Shown here in pieces: positions 24,176 through 36,075 of a stretch of 64,000 nt of DNA (the stretch's first letter is position 1; each line of letters starts with the position of its first letter). The position numbers were made by a program, and so were the translations under genes. The notes under the pieces are model-generated. The model saw only the letters and a list, made by a program, of their open reading frames with translations. It had not been told where the DNA came from and ran no database searches. Origin of the DNA: Hymenochaete sp. R1 (lineage: Eukaryota > Basidiomycota > Agaricomycetes > Hymenochaetales > Hymenochaetaceae); NCBI GenBank assembly GCA_019400425.1, contig JAFREE010000001.1:310001-374000 (forward strand), read 5' to 3'.

Positions 24176-25681
24176 GATGAGGAATGGTGAGGAAGTCGGG
24201 GGAGAAATGGACGATAAACAGGAGAGAGAGAAGGGATAGAAAAGAGAAAAGAAGGAAGATCTGGGGAAGATATATATGTAGCGGGACACAGTGAAGTGAG
24301 GGAAGGGCATCATCATCGTCATAGTCATTCGTTTGTTCCATTCAATTCAAAAGAAGAGTCCATTTTTCACTCACCGTGGCTTATCAAATCATCGAAGCGA
24401 GTTCTAGACCCTCCCGTTACCCTTATCATTTTTACGCACTGTCCGGGGTCCCTCTTCCTCATTTACTCTTACATAATCATATTTCGCACAAACAGCTCGC
24501 ATTTCAACTCTCGCGCTTTTGCCTCACTCTTTCTCTCTCCCTCCCATCTCTTCTCCTTCTATCCTCTTAAGATCCCCTCTCCCCTCCTGCCGCTCTCTCA
24601 TCCTCCTCTCCTCCCTCTTCCATTTCCTTCCAATTGTCGTGTCCTTCGACTGACTCAAGACATTACTGTATCTGAGGACCTTTGTTCTGCCTCAGAGTAG
24701 GCAATGTTTCGACACAGCTTGCTCCTACGACACAGTCTCTATCTACCGCCTCTAATGTCGTTTTGGCACCCTGCCAGAGTGCTTTGACATGACATGGGCG
24801 AGACTCATCATCCAACTTTCGTCCACTCCTGGATCCATTTAGCAACACCTAAGGAACGTCGGCCCGCCCCAGCTATCTGTTGACAACGTATCACAGCCTT
24901 CCATTATCACCACACTCACCCTCTCCATACCTAGCACCTCCCTCTAACTCACAACATTTAGGGCACTAGGCTAACGGTTCCTCTCGACGGCGTACGGAAC
25001 GTGTTCTACATCCCCTTTTCCCCCTCCATTATTCCGCACTGTCTCTCGGCGGTCTCTTTCCCACGGTACGCGCCATCATCGTTCTCCGAGCCATGGACCT
25101 GACTCGGGAACGCCACGTCACATGGCGCGCTGGCGAGGTCCACGCGCAAAATGTTCTTTTCATCATTCCGCGTGTGCCTACAAACTCTTTTGTGTTGCCG
25201 AAGTCGGTCGATGTTGATGGCGATTTTATGATTGGTGCGGGTGCGGGTGGTTACCGGTCCGTATAGGAGTGTGAATACACTCTGACCGTAACTTCTTGCA
25301 GTTTGGTATGAATGAATAAGAGCAGATTTAGCTCTGCTTTGATCCATATTTCTTCATACTTGTATTAGAGCATTAGGTCACAAAAACAGGCTGGAATGAA
25401 AGAAGAGTTCAAAATTAAATGCATAGTGTTCCTCTGAGAGATGTACAGAAGAAATGACGTGTTCAGTCGTACATGGATTGCTAAATTCACATTGAATGAA
25501 CAATGAGCGAGCAATTCGATACCGAAATATGAAACAGCGTCATTGCTTATTAAACGCCAACATACATACGTGCTAATACCGTGCTAATACGAGCGAAGAA
25601 ATCCGAAGTGCGACGAAAGCAAAATTGACAACACAGGTCTTTAGTAGTCATGCATATACTGTACCAGGGCCTATTAAGGCT
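24176..25681. promoter_or_regulatory. bZIP upstream region
   Basis: About 1.5 kb, the largest promoter-side gap in the window. It is CT-rich near 24480-24640 and has no coding signal. Long upstream regions are common for regulated transcription factors. Confidence 0.4.
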
Positions 25682-27538
25682 TCATTTCTTCCCTCTCGCC
25701 TTCTGGAAGGTCTGCCAGTTTCCACGAGATTGAGCTTCCATGTCCGGAGCTTTCTTCGGAGCTTTCTTCTTCACTTGCCCAAGCCCTCCTCCAGCAAGAG
25801 GAGGCTGAGGGACAGCCATCTCGGAAACGGGCGACGGCGCTAGTGGCTGAGGAGCGATATTTTGGGAAAGAGCTGGAGCTGGATGACTTGTTGGAAGCGG
25901 CGGGCCGGTAGGAGGCTGAGCTTCTGCTGGTGCGACAGGGGTCGACGGTATGGGTGTGGGTACGGATGGCGGTGGCATTCGGTTCCATCCAGTGCCGCTC
26001 GAAGATATAGGTGGCGGTGGAAGAGGGGGTGCGGAAGTCGTCGGTGCAGGTATAATGGGAGTACTCGTGCTCGTCCATCCACCTCGACGGTCATCCCTAC
26101 GCAAATGACTTTGAGTTTCGCTCGAGGGCGGAGGGGGTGGAGGTGGAGTCTCGGTAGTTGAGAGCGTCGACCATCCTCCTGAACGAAACGCTGAATCCAT
26201 TGGTTTTGGTGGAAGCCTCGTGGAAATGGGAGGCTCTGACGGTGTTATGGGTGGTTCTGGCGGGGGCGCCGGAGGGATGGCTTGCGCTGCTGAAGTTCGA
26301 GGTTGCGCAGGTTGCGCAGGTGTCGATACCGTTGCCCAGCCGCTGCCTCCGGAACTCGACGCAGTGGACTGTGATGACTCGCCAACGGACGCCCAACCCG
26401 ACTTCCTGAAGTTTTTGGAGCTTTCTGCGCCTGTTCCGTCATTTCCAGGCAAGATGGGCTTGTTGGTAGGATTCGGCACGGCAGCAGGATTAATCTTGAT
26501 ACCTGCAGCTTTCGCAAGCTTCTTCAGTTCTTTTTCCTCGCGTTTCCTCTCTTTCTCTTTTCTCTTTTCAGCTTCCTCTTTACCGGCTGCTCGAACTGGA
26601 TGGTGGGAAGCCATGTCCTTCGCACGCACTCGGTGATGATGTGCATAACTATACACGCGGCGAGTTGTGAGAGATATTTCGGCTGAATATCATAACCGAC
26701 TTACGAATTCGTGTGTTCATCGTATTGTGCGACGTTTTTGAACTGTTTGTCGCAAACTTCGCAATAGAAAGGTCGCAGAGTCGTTGACAATTCGGTGGCC
26801 ACAGCGGCTTTTTGCGCGACTGATGCCTAAGTTAGAAAAAGTTTCAACACATACTTCGGGAATGAAATGCCAGCAGCACTCACTTCTCGTTTTTGACGTT
26901 GCTCCTCTGTTTCATTCTGCATTCTTTCGGAATCAAGGTTCCGACGCTGGGATACAGTTGTTTCTATCATCTCGACATCTTGGCGTATCTTCCCAAGACC
27001 AGAAAAATCACTCTTGACGGCAAAGGGAACAGGGTCTACGCGACCTATCAGAGAAGGAGTTTCTCAGAGCTATATGACAAGGAAATGTAGTAATCAACGT
27101 ACCATCCCCTGAGATTCCAACAGGCTTCCCTTCCACCCAGCCCATCTTTGCAAGCATTGCAAAGCCCTTGTTAGTGCTTGCTATCTTGGTATCGACTGTG
27201 ATCCTTTCCCGAGGCACCCCGCGTACATCCCGGTGTTCGTCATACAAGCTCATATCCTTCATGGAAATGTCATCATTGCCCCCATTCCCCATAGGTCTCG
27301 GAGAAGGAGATCGAGACACCAGAGATATATCATCCTCGGAGTCAGAATTTTGTTCTGCAGCAGAATCCTCGTTATCCTGAGACCTAGACCGCTAAGTGAG
27401 CGGGTGTGACATGGTAGTACGGAGTGCTCGAGGCTATGAAAGTAAATGTAGATAAAATACCTTTCCTGTACTATGCGGAGGTTCTTCTTTCCTCGCCATC
27501 GGTATGGCGTTCCATCTCGCAATTGTGCTCGCCGACAT
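25682..27538 (-). CDS. G-patch and C2H2 zinc-finger protein, GPATCH8-like
   Basis: Likely nuclear RNA-processing protein. Five minus-strand exons: 27538-27461, 27391-27103, 27044-26884, 26826-26705 and 26648-25682, joined to 538 residues. The order is: short N-terminus with MARKEEPPHS; a Ser/Asp-rich linker; a G-patch (NKGFAMLAKMGWVEGKPVG then SGDGRVDPVPF); a coiled segment with EEQRQKRE; one C2H2 finger FYCEVCDKQFKNVAQYDEHT finishing SYAHHHRVRAKDM; a Lys/Glu-rich helix; and a 270-residue Pro/Ser-rich tail with repeated SGW(A/S)T motifs. The G-patch followed by a finger with the HHH end is the GPATCH8-type layout. G-patch proteins normally activate DEAH helicases; the partner is unknown. An in-frame ATG 108 nt upstream (27646) exists; 27538 was preferred. 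Confidence 0.87.
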
Positions 27539-27817
27539 CGTTGTTGGTGCCGAAAGTGACTGAGAAACGAAGGGAATACACGCTAGATTGGAATTTGTGA
27601 AGGTTGGATCTTGGAGGCGTGGGAATATAACCACGTGATGTGACATGACGCGTTACGCTGTTACACACGCGACCTTAGCCAGCCGAGTTTCAGGCTCCGG
27701 AGCCCGTACCGCGTTTGACTTCGACTCTACGACTTCAACTTCTCGTAGCCATTCCGTACCCCAGCTGATACACTCCACTCTCCTGCTTTTCGCGAACTCC
27801 AAGCCTTCTTCGATGCA
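27539..27817. promoter_or_regulatory. Bidirectional promoter, G-patch gene / MPH1
   Basis: About 280 bases between two divergent starts, so it must drive both. It contains CACGTG at 27632-27637, an E-box-like site. Confidence 0.55.
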
Positions 27818-30800
27818 ATGTCGGACGAGTTCGATGAGTTTGACCAAGAATTTGATTCCGCGTTTTTGAACGAGATCGATGCTATTGAGGCAGCCTCGAG
27901 CCTTCCTTCCGTACCTCCCGCCCGTCCCCCTCCCGTTCCATTAACGACAAGACAACCATTGACATCGATAGCTACAGTGGAGGCTCCTGCAGCCAGCAAT
28001 AGTCACAACTTCCGCTCCAAACCCTCATCAGCTCCCGTTGTTCCAGCTCCTTCTCGTCCTCGATCACCACAGAAACCACCCCGGTCGTTTGCAGCTCAGG
28101 ACGTATCCTTTGACGGGCTCGATACCTCATTTGAAATCGATGCTTCAGAGCTCGATAGGCTGGATGAGTTTATAGCGGAATCATATGCGGGTAAAGCGAA
28201 ACCAACTATGACTGGTCCAGTCACCGCGAGACAGACAACTCTCGACGGGCGAGTAATCGACACCTCAAAATCCGCACCTCCGCCATCGAGGTCTTCCAGC
28301 TCCGGACAACGTGCTTTCGAGAGAACGAAATCTACTGGTGCCAGAGGGGCCCATACACCTCTATTTGGTTTCGCCGAACGCCGGACGAAAGTCTGGGACC
28401 GTACCCAGTTTGCTGAGACAGGATTCCGTTCGAAGCCCGGCGAGAAACAGAAGGCGAAAGAGAACAGGAATGGTGACTTCGAGGAGGATGCTGACGTGGA
28501 ATTCGAGCAATTTCCTGCCAACCATGTTACAGGTACGTTGTGCTACATATACTTTGAACGTTCTTCTGACAATGTCTTGCAGTCGGGTGAGTACATTTAA
28601 AACACTGACACGCAGGCAATTATTCATTGTTCTATTATTTATGCATTTGTTCGCATACCAGCCCTGTAAGTTAGTCAAATCTAAATTTTCCTCCCATACT
28701 AATCAATCTCTTCAGCCTCCGAAGATGCGTCTCCAACCTGAATACTTGGAATGCAAGAATTGGATATTCCCCTTGAATAGGCCGCGTAGAGACTACCAGT
28801 TCAATATAGCAAAACAATGTCTATTCCAAAATACTTTAGTTGCGCTCCCCACTGGGTTGGGTAAAACGTTTATAGCGGGTGTTGTCATGCTAAATTGTGA
28901 GAACTATACATTTTTGACCTGTAAATTTCTTTTAAAGATTTTAATCGAAATATGTCAGATTACAAGTGGTTTCCCACTGGCAAGATTGTGTTTGTTGCAC
29001 CTACGAAACCCCTTGTTGCTCAACAAATTGCTGCATCGCACGAAGTCTGTGGGATTCCAGGACGAGACGCTGCGGAGCTCACGGGGAATGTACCGAAGCA
29101 TAAGAGGAGCGCAGCTGTACGTTTTTTTGTTTTTGTTTTATAAGGACTTTCCCTCATTGTTCCCTTTTCCACAGTGGACGCATAAACGGGTGCTTTACAT
29201 GACACCTCAGACACTTATGAACGATCTCGAATCTGGACTTGCGGATCCTCTGGATATTGTGCTTGTTGTCATAGGTATGCTCTCTATCTTATATGTCTTG
29301 TACTGGATTGAGCATGCCCCAGACGAGGCACACCGAGGGACAGGCGATTACTCATATGCACTGGTCGTGCGTTATATGATGGCCCATAACCCCCATTTTA
29401 GGGTGCTGGCACTCACAGCCACGCCCGGAAACTCTCCTGAAGCCGTCCAGAATATCGTTGACTCCCTTCATATCAGCCATATTGAAATCCGCAATGAAGA
29501 AAGTGCTGATCTCAGGCAATACATCCACAAGAAGGTTCAGACTTTTTTTTCGAATCAAAAAAATTGCGTGGCTGACACACCACGTTTGTAAAGGAAGTCA
29601 AAATTCACAAAGTGGAAATGACGGAACCTATTCAAGACATTAAACAATGGCTTTCCAAGCTCATGGATGTGCGTTTGCGTTTGTTGGTATATTTGTGACA
29701 TAACTATACTGAGATGCTTTTCAGCCTTTCCTGAAGAAGGCGCGGGAGGCGCAGTTGGTCTTCCAATATGACCCAGTCATGTTGCATACATTCGCATGCC
29801 AACAAGCTAGTAGAGGGATTATGGCAGCGGGTCGGCAAAGAGAGTTGCCTTGGGCTTTTGGGCATCTCAAAGCACTCGCCGCATTTGCTCGAATCATGGC
29901 AACTCTGGTAACTTTTTCGTCCTAATGGATGATAGACCGGCGCTGACTGGGAAGGATTAGATTGAACATAGCCCTACGTTATGTTACGAAAGCCTTGGCA
30001 AGTTCAAGGATTCGTTATTGGAAGGCTCGAAACCTGGTGACAAAATTTTGCGAGACAAAATATTCAAAGATCCAAGCTTCAAGAAGTTGATGGAGGTTTG
30101 CGAGAAGCAAGCTGCCGTAGGCTTCGCACCCCATCCTAAGCTTGACCTCATGACGTCCATTATACTTGAACATTTCGCTAACGTTCAAAGCAACCCTGTC
30201 ACGCCAGCGACGGGCGACAGCACAGCTACGTCCGAAGCCGTAGAGTCTAAGGTTATGGTCTTCGTGCAGTTTAGAGACGTGCTTGACGAAGTAATGGAAG
30301 CTCTCGAGAAGCACAAACCCATGATTCGTCCTGTGCGCTTCGTTGGTCAAGGCAAGGATAAGCACGGGAAGAAAGGAATGGGCCAGACCGAGCAACTTGA
30401 AGTATGTTCACTTCAGCGACCTCCGGGGCAGTCCATTAACGTCATTGTTTGTATCCTTCAGGTCGTCAAGAAGTTCAAGCGAGGAGAGTATAACGTCCTT
30501 GTTGCGACGTCTATTGGCGAAGAAGGTCTTGACATTGGCGAGATCGACAGGATTGTCTGTTATGATACCCAGAAGAGTTCCATTAGACTTGTGAGTATTT
30601 TGCTATATAAAGCAGGCTTCTGGGGCTCATTGATTTTCATTAAAAGCTGCAACGGATTGGCCGTACAGGCCGTAAACGAGCTGGTTACGTCGATGTTCTC
30701 CTCTCCGAGCCTCGTGAGACCAGGAATTGGGACAAATCACAAGAGAATTACACAGACGTCCAGCAATCCATCATTAACGGAAGCCAACTCGAGCTTTTTG

Positions 30801-32470
30801 GAGACGTTGAGCGCCTCATCCCGGACAACATCCAACCTGAATGCCTTCAAATCAAAATGGACATTGAAGAATACGTGCCTCCGTCAAGTTCTAGGCAATC
30901 ACCAAAGGGACCAACGAAGAAGCGCAAACGAAATGATGACATCACTCGCAATATGCCGCTTGGCGCGTTCAATGGCTTCGTCACTGCGTCTGCACTCCGG
31001 CCGAAAGGAAAAGGAGCCACGAAACTCAAGAAGATAAACGACTCAGACCTTGATGACGATAGCGATGATGCGGAGATAGCTGAAGGTATCTATGGGCCGC
31101 TATCAACGTCGAAGACGAAGCCGAAAACAAAAGGGAAATCCAAGACGAAGGAGAAGGGGAAAGGCAAGGCTACAAAACTGCAAAGGAGCATGAATGACTT
31201 CCTTGGAGTCACTCCGCCAGAGCGTCTTTCGGATGACGAGGATGACCAAGAAATCATGAACGGATTGGCACGCAAACGTGCCCGGCAGTGTTCGAAGGCT
31301 GAAGATGTTGACGAGCCATCCGACAGCAACTCTCCGAGAGCGAAGAAGAAAGGGCGAAAGACGAAGGCGGGTCTCACGTCTTCTGATGAACGGACGAAGT
31401 TGCAATCGAAGAATGGGCGTCTCCCGAAAGGCAAAGCGATAGAGAAAGCGACAAGTTCGGCAACAAAACCCAAGAGTTGGTTGTTTGAAAGTGGTTCTGA
31501 ATCTGACACTCCGCCCGCGACGAAGCGCATTCCACGCTCAATCAAAAATTCTATATGCAAAGCCGGCAACAATCTCCCAGGATTCCAAAGCGCGAAGTCG
31601 CTCGGAGTTCTTGAATTAACCAGTTCTCCCTCGCCTTCGCGTTCACCCTCTCCCACAAATGCAGTCCTTGACGCGCCGTCATCTCGGACTGAAGGAGACG
31701 ATTCTGCGAACGCGGAGGAAGTCTTGCAGGCTGAAGAGGAGGCAGTCGACGATGATCTACAGATCGAGAAGAAAAGCTCACAGACGGAAGAGTCGGACGA
31801 CCCAGAATCTTCATTTATAGTCAAGAAGCCAGCGAAGCGCAAGAATCCAATCGTTGCTCCTCCTTCATCTCCCATGGCAGAAAAAGTCGATGCTCCACGT
31901 CGAATTATGCGTCGTCGCTCGTCCGAGCTCATGGGCCCTCCTCCCGTCCCCACCCACCGCCTTCAACCTCAACAATCCCCACAATTCTCTCGCCCTCTGC
32001 CCTCGACATCAACACCCAATCTCAAGCCTAAGAAGCCCAAGAGGCCCAAACTCCGCATGTCCGATAACCCTCTCCTCTTCGACATCGAAGCCGAACATTC
32101 AGGCGATGACGCCGACGCCGTCTCCCAAGGCTCCGGCTCAGACGTCGACATGGTCGAAGACGAATCCGACCGAGCCTTCCTCACCGAGCTTCCCGAAACG
32201 CAGGTCTCGCCATCTTACAACCAGACACAGGCGTACAGGCTTGGATTGATGACGCAAGCTCCTGCGCCTGCGCCGGGTGGGTTGGCGTTTGCGAGTCGGC
32301 CGAGGCGGGCTGGGCCGTTTGCGGGTGGGAGGACGCAGGTACCGAAGCCGGGGGATTGGAGTTCGTCTCCTGTGAGAGGGAGCGAGCCCAATGAGTATGA
32401 GTTTGGGAGTTTTGTTGTGGAGGATGATGATAGTGTCCTGTATGCTCAAGAGCAGTCGAGCGAAGCGTAG
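27818..32470 (+). CDS. MPH1: ATP-dependent DNA helicase of the FANCM/MPH1 family
   Basis: 3'-5' helicase that remodels replication forks and D-loops and limits crossovers. Twelve exons: 27818-28532, 28583-28586, 28662-28665, 28716-28896, 28959-29116, 29175-29274, 29323-29534, 29594-29668, 29725-29907, 29961-30401, 30462-30590 and 30647-32470, giving 1341 residues. An acidic N-terminus (SDEFDEFDQEFD) is followed by the helicase core: RRDYQ, Walker A PTGLGKT (286-292), FVAPTKPLVAQQ, a DEAH box (388-391) and LALTATPG. The insert domain comes next, then VFVQFRD, VATSIGEEGLDIGEID and QRIGRTGRKRAGYV. About 560 C-terminal residues are disordered, Lys/Ser-rich, with no nuclease fold. Two successive 4-nt exons (TCGG, CCCT) are needed to keep frame between the N-terminus and the core. 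Confidence 0.93.
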
Positions 32471-32828
32471 CATGATCATTCTTTATACATTGATTTTTTT
32501 TGATCTTCTTCCTTCACTTGTTGTCACTATCCATCCTCATCTTCTTCGGTTTATTCCACTCTGCAATAAGTCACTCTCACTGTACAGTATATCACTTCAC
32601 ACAAATAAAAAGGAGGGGTTGGGGCGTGCTTCCAATTATGAAGCCACGCAAATGCTATTTTGTCATTGTTTTCCGAGCATGCGAAAGTCAAGAGAAAGAA
32701 AAGAAAGTATAAGTAATTATGAGTACAAACAGATATTACGGAGGCACAATATTGGCAAGAACAAGCGTATATGCTTGAATCAGCTCGTCAACATTGAATA
32801 TTCCCTCAAATACGATTGGGCTGCCAAT
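32471..32828. other. Convergent 3' spacer, MPH1 / RBM26-like
   Basis: About 358 bases of opposing 3' flanks, T-rich. Nothing else is seen. Confidence 0.5.
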
Positions 32829-35532
32829 CTAGTATGGGCCCATCCCGTCATCCTCGTCGTTCCCCCATCCGATCTCTTCGTGAGCATCTTCGGGTCTGGG
32901 CGATGCCGCACGCTCGTCGCTGAAGGGCGCTGCCTTCTTTTCAGGGCCTTGAGTAGCTCCGTCTGGACTTTTGATAGATGCACCGTCGACGTACCACGTC
33001 ACCTTTGCTGAAGGGGCTGTTGGGATGTTCGTTCCCTTGCCAAGGCCCTACAATAGACGAACGGGCGTGAGCGAAGAGTTGTGCAGTAAGAAAGCGGCCT
33101 GAATTTCATACCTGTTCAGCGGCAGCTCTCGACGGGAAACGAACCACCAGCGAGTCATCATCCAGGGCGTCAACAGACGAAACAGAATTTCCAGCCTGCA
33201 AACAATCGAACAACCGCAATCAACATCATGTGTAAATATCGTGCAAAATCAAACTTACCTCGTACCACGACCGTACAGCCTGCATGGACTCTGAATCTTG
33301 GGCCGACACACCCTTCACAAGTAATGCTTTCGGACGGTTATCCAGCTTCATGCTCGCCCTCGGTGGACCACCCCTCATCGCACCCCGATACGCCCCCCTC
33401 CCTCTTCCACGCCCCCTTGCACCTCTATAAGCCGGCGCGCCAGTCGCTGAAGCATCTGTAATTCCCAGCGCCTTCGCTTCCGCACGTAGCCTATTCAGCT
33501 TTTCCTGTAAGTTCTCGCGTGTCTCTTCTTGAGCCACATCGCCAGACGACTCGTTCTCTGGAGTCTTTGCGTGCATCTCAAGTTCCATATCCAACAGCTC
33601 TCTTTTCTTCTTTTCTGGATCTTCCGTAGATTCTCGCGCTGTAGTGGTTGGAGGTGGCATTGGCGTTGGCGACGGCAGAGGCGACTTCATCTCAGCCGTC
33701 AACGTCCGTAATCTGACCATGATATCTTTCTTCTCCTCAGCGCTCGCAGAGCCGAGCTTCGACATGAGCTCCTTTTGCTCCGCTATTTGCTCGTCTAGCC
33801 GTTGCTGCCTCGTTTTAAGTTTGTCGAGAGCCGGATTGGGGGACTGCGGTTTAGCAGGCGGCATAGTTGGTGTGGGCTTTTGCGTAGGTTTCGGCGCTAT
33901 AGGCGTTGATATCGAGTGCGACGAGTTTTGCGTCGACATGTTCACAAGGGCAGGTGCAGACGCTTCTAATGCGCGTGCACCAACAGATCCTTGTCCTCCC
34001 ATTGGGCGATGCCAAAAGACTTTGACGAACCGGTTATTGAAAAATGCTTCTTCAGCCTGCCAAGCCGAAGTAGCCTCCTCGTGCGACGAGAAGCTGACGA
34101 GCGCTTTCTTCCCGGGCGAATCGACGGCGACGTTCGTGACCGTCCCAAATCGTTTGAACCAGTCGTTGACGGCATCTAATGACAATTTATCATCGGGGAT
34201 TTTCTCAATGACGAGCGTCTTCCCATTCCTCGAGTTTTCCCTGTTGTCGTTGAAACTTTGATGATCGCCGCCGAATGTCCCTCTACCCCCACCCCGTCCT
34301 CGGCCTCGGAAGCCACCCCTTTGAGGCCTTACGACACCGTTCATATGAGAACCGTTATTGGTATGAGGTGTCCCCTCATCTACTGTCATAGGCATGTCCC
34401 GACTGGGTCCACCGCCTGATGAAGCTTCCGTAGCTTCAGAGTGCTGCTGCACATTTTGGTTCCTCGGACCAGTGGGAATAGGTCCCTCCCGTGGCCTCGC
34501 CGGAGTCAAGTCCTGTATCGCAGACATTTCTACAGCGCCCATCCCCTGATGTGGCATCTGCGGCGTCATGTCCATCCTCGAGTCGTTCGGATCGTACGCC
34601 ATAGGTTGTCCCATATTACTCATATTTCCAAGGAAAGGTAACCCGGGGAACATGTTCATGAACGGCATACCCGGATTCATCTGCATAGGCATCTGCTGCG
34701 GGGCGAATGCGCCGTCGTCGTGGCTATACTTGCACATCGCACCACGGGAGCAAAACCCCTTCACTTAAAGTTGACCTCAATCAGTCCGATTTCAATACCG
34801 GAAAACCTTCATTTACGACTCACAATGATAATCCCTGCATACACCTCTCGGTAACATGACTCTCCCACCCTGTTGGTTCCCGCCACCATTCACGCCGTTC
34901 GCAAGCCCGTGTTCGCGCCTATGCCCCTCTTGTGGCCTCCCGTCCCCATTCATTCGCGAGCGGAACGCCTCACTGCTCAATCTCGGCCCTTTCGGCGGTC
35001 CTCTCCCATCATGTCCATGTCCGTCATCCTCAAGGCCACGCTTTGTCCCCTTGCCGGACGAGGAACCAGCAGACGCAGAGGGTGTCATCAACGCGTCTAA
35101 CGGGATAGGGATACCGCCATCCTGGGAGCCGGCGGTCGACGGCGAGTACGGAGGTGCGGGGGTGGAGGTATAAGGGACGTATGATTTTGACCTCAATGCT
35201 GCAAAGAGGTTGTCTACGAAAGAGGAGGCGCCTATAGAACACAACGGCTTAGCAAATGAACCAAACCAACACGGAGCCAGAAACTCACCGTTCTCAAAGA
35301 ACTCGTCCAGCTGCCTTATAACTTCTTTTCTAAGTTCCGGCTCAGAGACGTCATGCTTTAGTAGCGCTTGGATATAGGTGGCGAGGGCTTCGGGCTCAGC
35401 ATCACATCTGCATTAGAATCGCAAAAGTGCTTAGACCACAAAGAGTAATAAGAAAGAGCTTACTCACATTGGTTCAAGAGTTTTCACGAGCCATGATTTG
35501 AGCGCTGAAGATGTGGAAGGGTCATAAAGCAT
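32829..35532 (-). CDS. PWI-like, CCCH and RRM protein of the RBM26/RBM27 (Rmn1) family
   Basis: Nuclear RNA-surveillance factor; relatives work with the exosome adaptor PAXT/MTREC. Six minus-strand exons: 35532-35468, 35407-35289, 35231-34824, 34763-33259, 33195-33112 and 33047-32829, total 799 residues. N-terminal PWI-like fold: LKSWLVKTLEPICDAEPEAL, RQLDEFFENGASSFVDNLF. Then a CCCH finger with exact C-x8-C-x5-C-x3-H spacing, whose first Cys lies at the end of one exon and the rest in the next (RDYHLKGFCSRGAMCKYSH). Met/Pro-rich linker, RGG-like box (GGFRGRGRGGGRG), RRM (TLVIEKIPDDKLS; KKALVSFSSHEEA; RFVKVFWHRP), a coiled coil (QQRLDEQIAEQKELMSKLGS), a second Gly/Arg patch and a C-terminal degenerate RRM (KALLVKGVSAQDSESM; DSLVVRFPSRAAAEQ). 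The very end is acidic (GWGNDEDDGMGPY). Confidence 0.9.
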
Positions 35533-36075
35533 CGTCTACGGTCCACCGAGCGACTAGAGAACGAAGAAGTAATATAGGATAAGTTAAGGGATATGGTGTG
35601 TAGGTGGTACGTTCCAAAGCAAACTCTGCGGCGAATGTCACTGCGAGAGCAGACGAAGAGCAAATGATCGCTTTCCAAATACGGATGATCGACACACACC
35701 AAGCGTAACTCCATCCATAAAAACAATTATGATTTTAATTGTATAATCGTAGAGGCCTTTGAATTCGAAAACATTGACAGTGTTATTGGCAAGAGAAGCG
35801 TTGAAAGTACTTTGCTACATCATTTGAACAGAGGTTATTGAGGAGTGAAACGAGTCGAAAAGAGCGAGGGAGAAAACGAAGATCGAAATAGTCAAACAAG
35901 ACGGTGTACTGTATGTATACGAGTCGAATGTACGAAAAAAAAAAGAATTCGATAAAGAACATCCAAACCCCACCTACAACTACGTCCACAACGGATAAAA
36001 AAAACAAAGAGAGCTCGGAGGCGAAGCGCTTCCTCATCATTAGTGTCCACGGAAAGAAATGTTAAGCTACTTCAA
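35533..36075. other. Spacer between RBM26-like gene and BDF1
   Basis: About 540 bases: promoter of the RBM26-like gene and 3' flank of BDF1, both on the minus strand. A poly(A) tract (35935-35945 on this strand) is present. No gene is seen. Confidence 0.45.

Noticed and set aside
23638..24190. Plus-strand open frames antisense to the bZIP gene
   Set aside because: Shadow frames caused by the G/C-rich coding strand; no independent support.
24176..24328. N-terminal extension of the bZIP protein in the open frame upstream
   Set aside because: It encodes a Phe/Ser/Leu-rich stretch from a pyrimidine tract typical of leaders; ATG 24175 is the better start.
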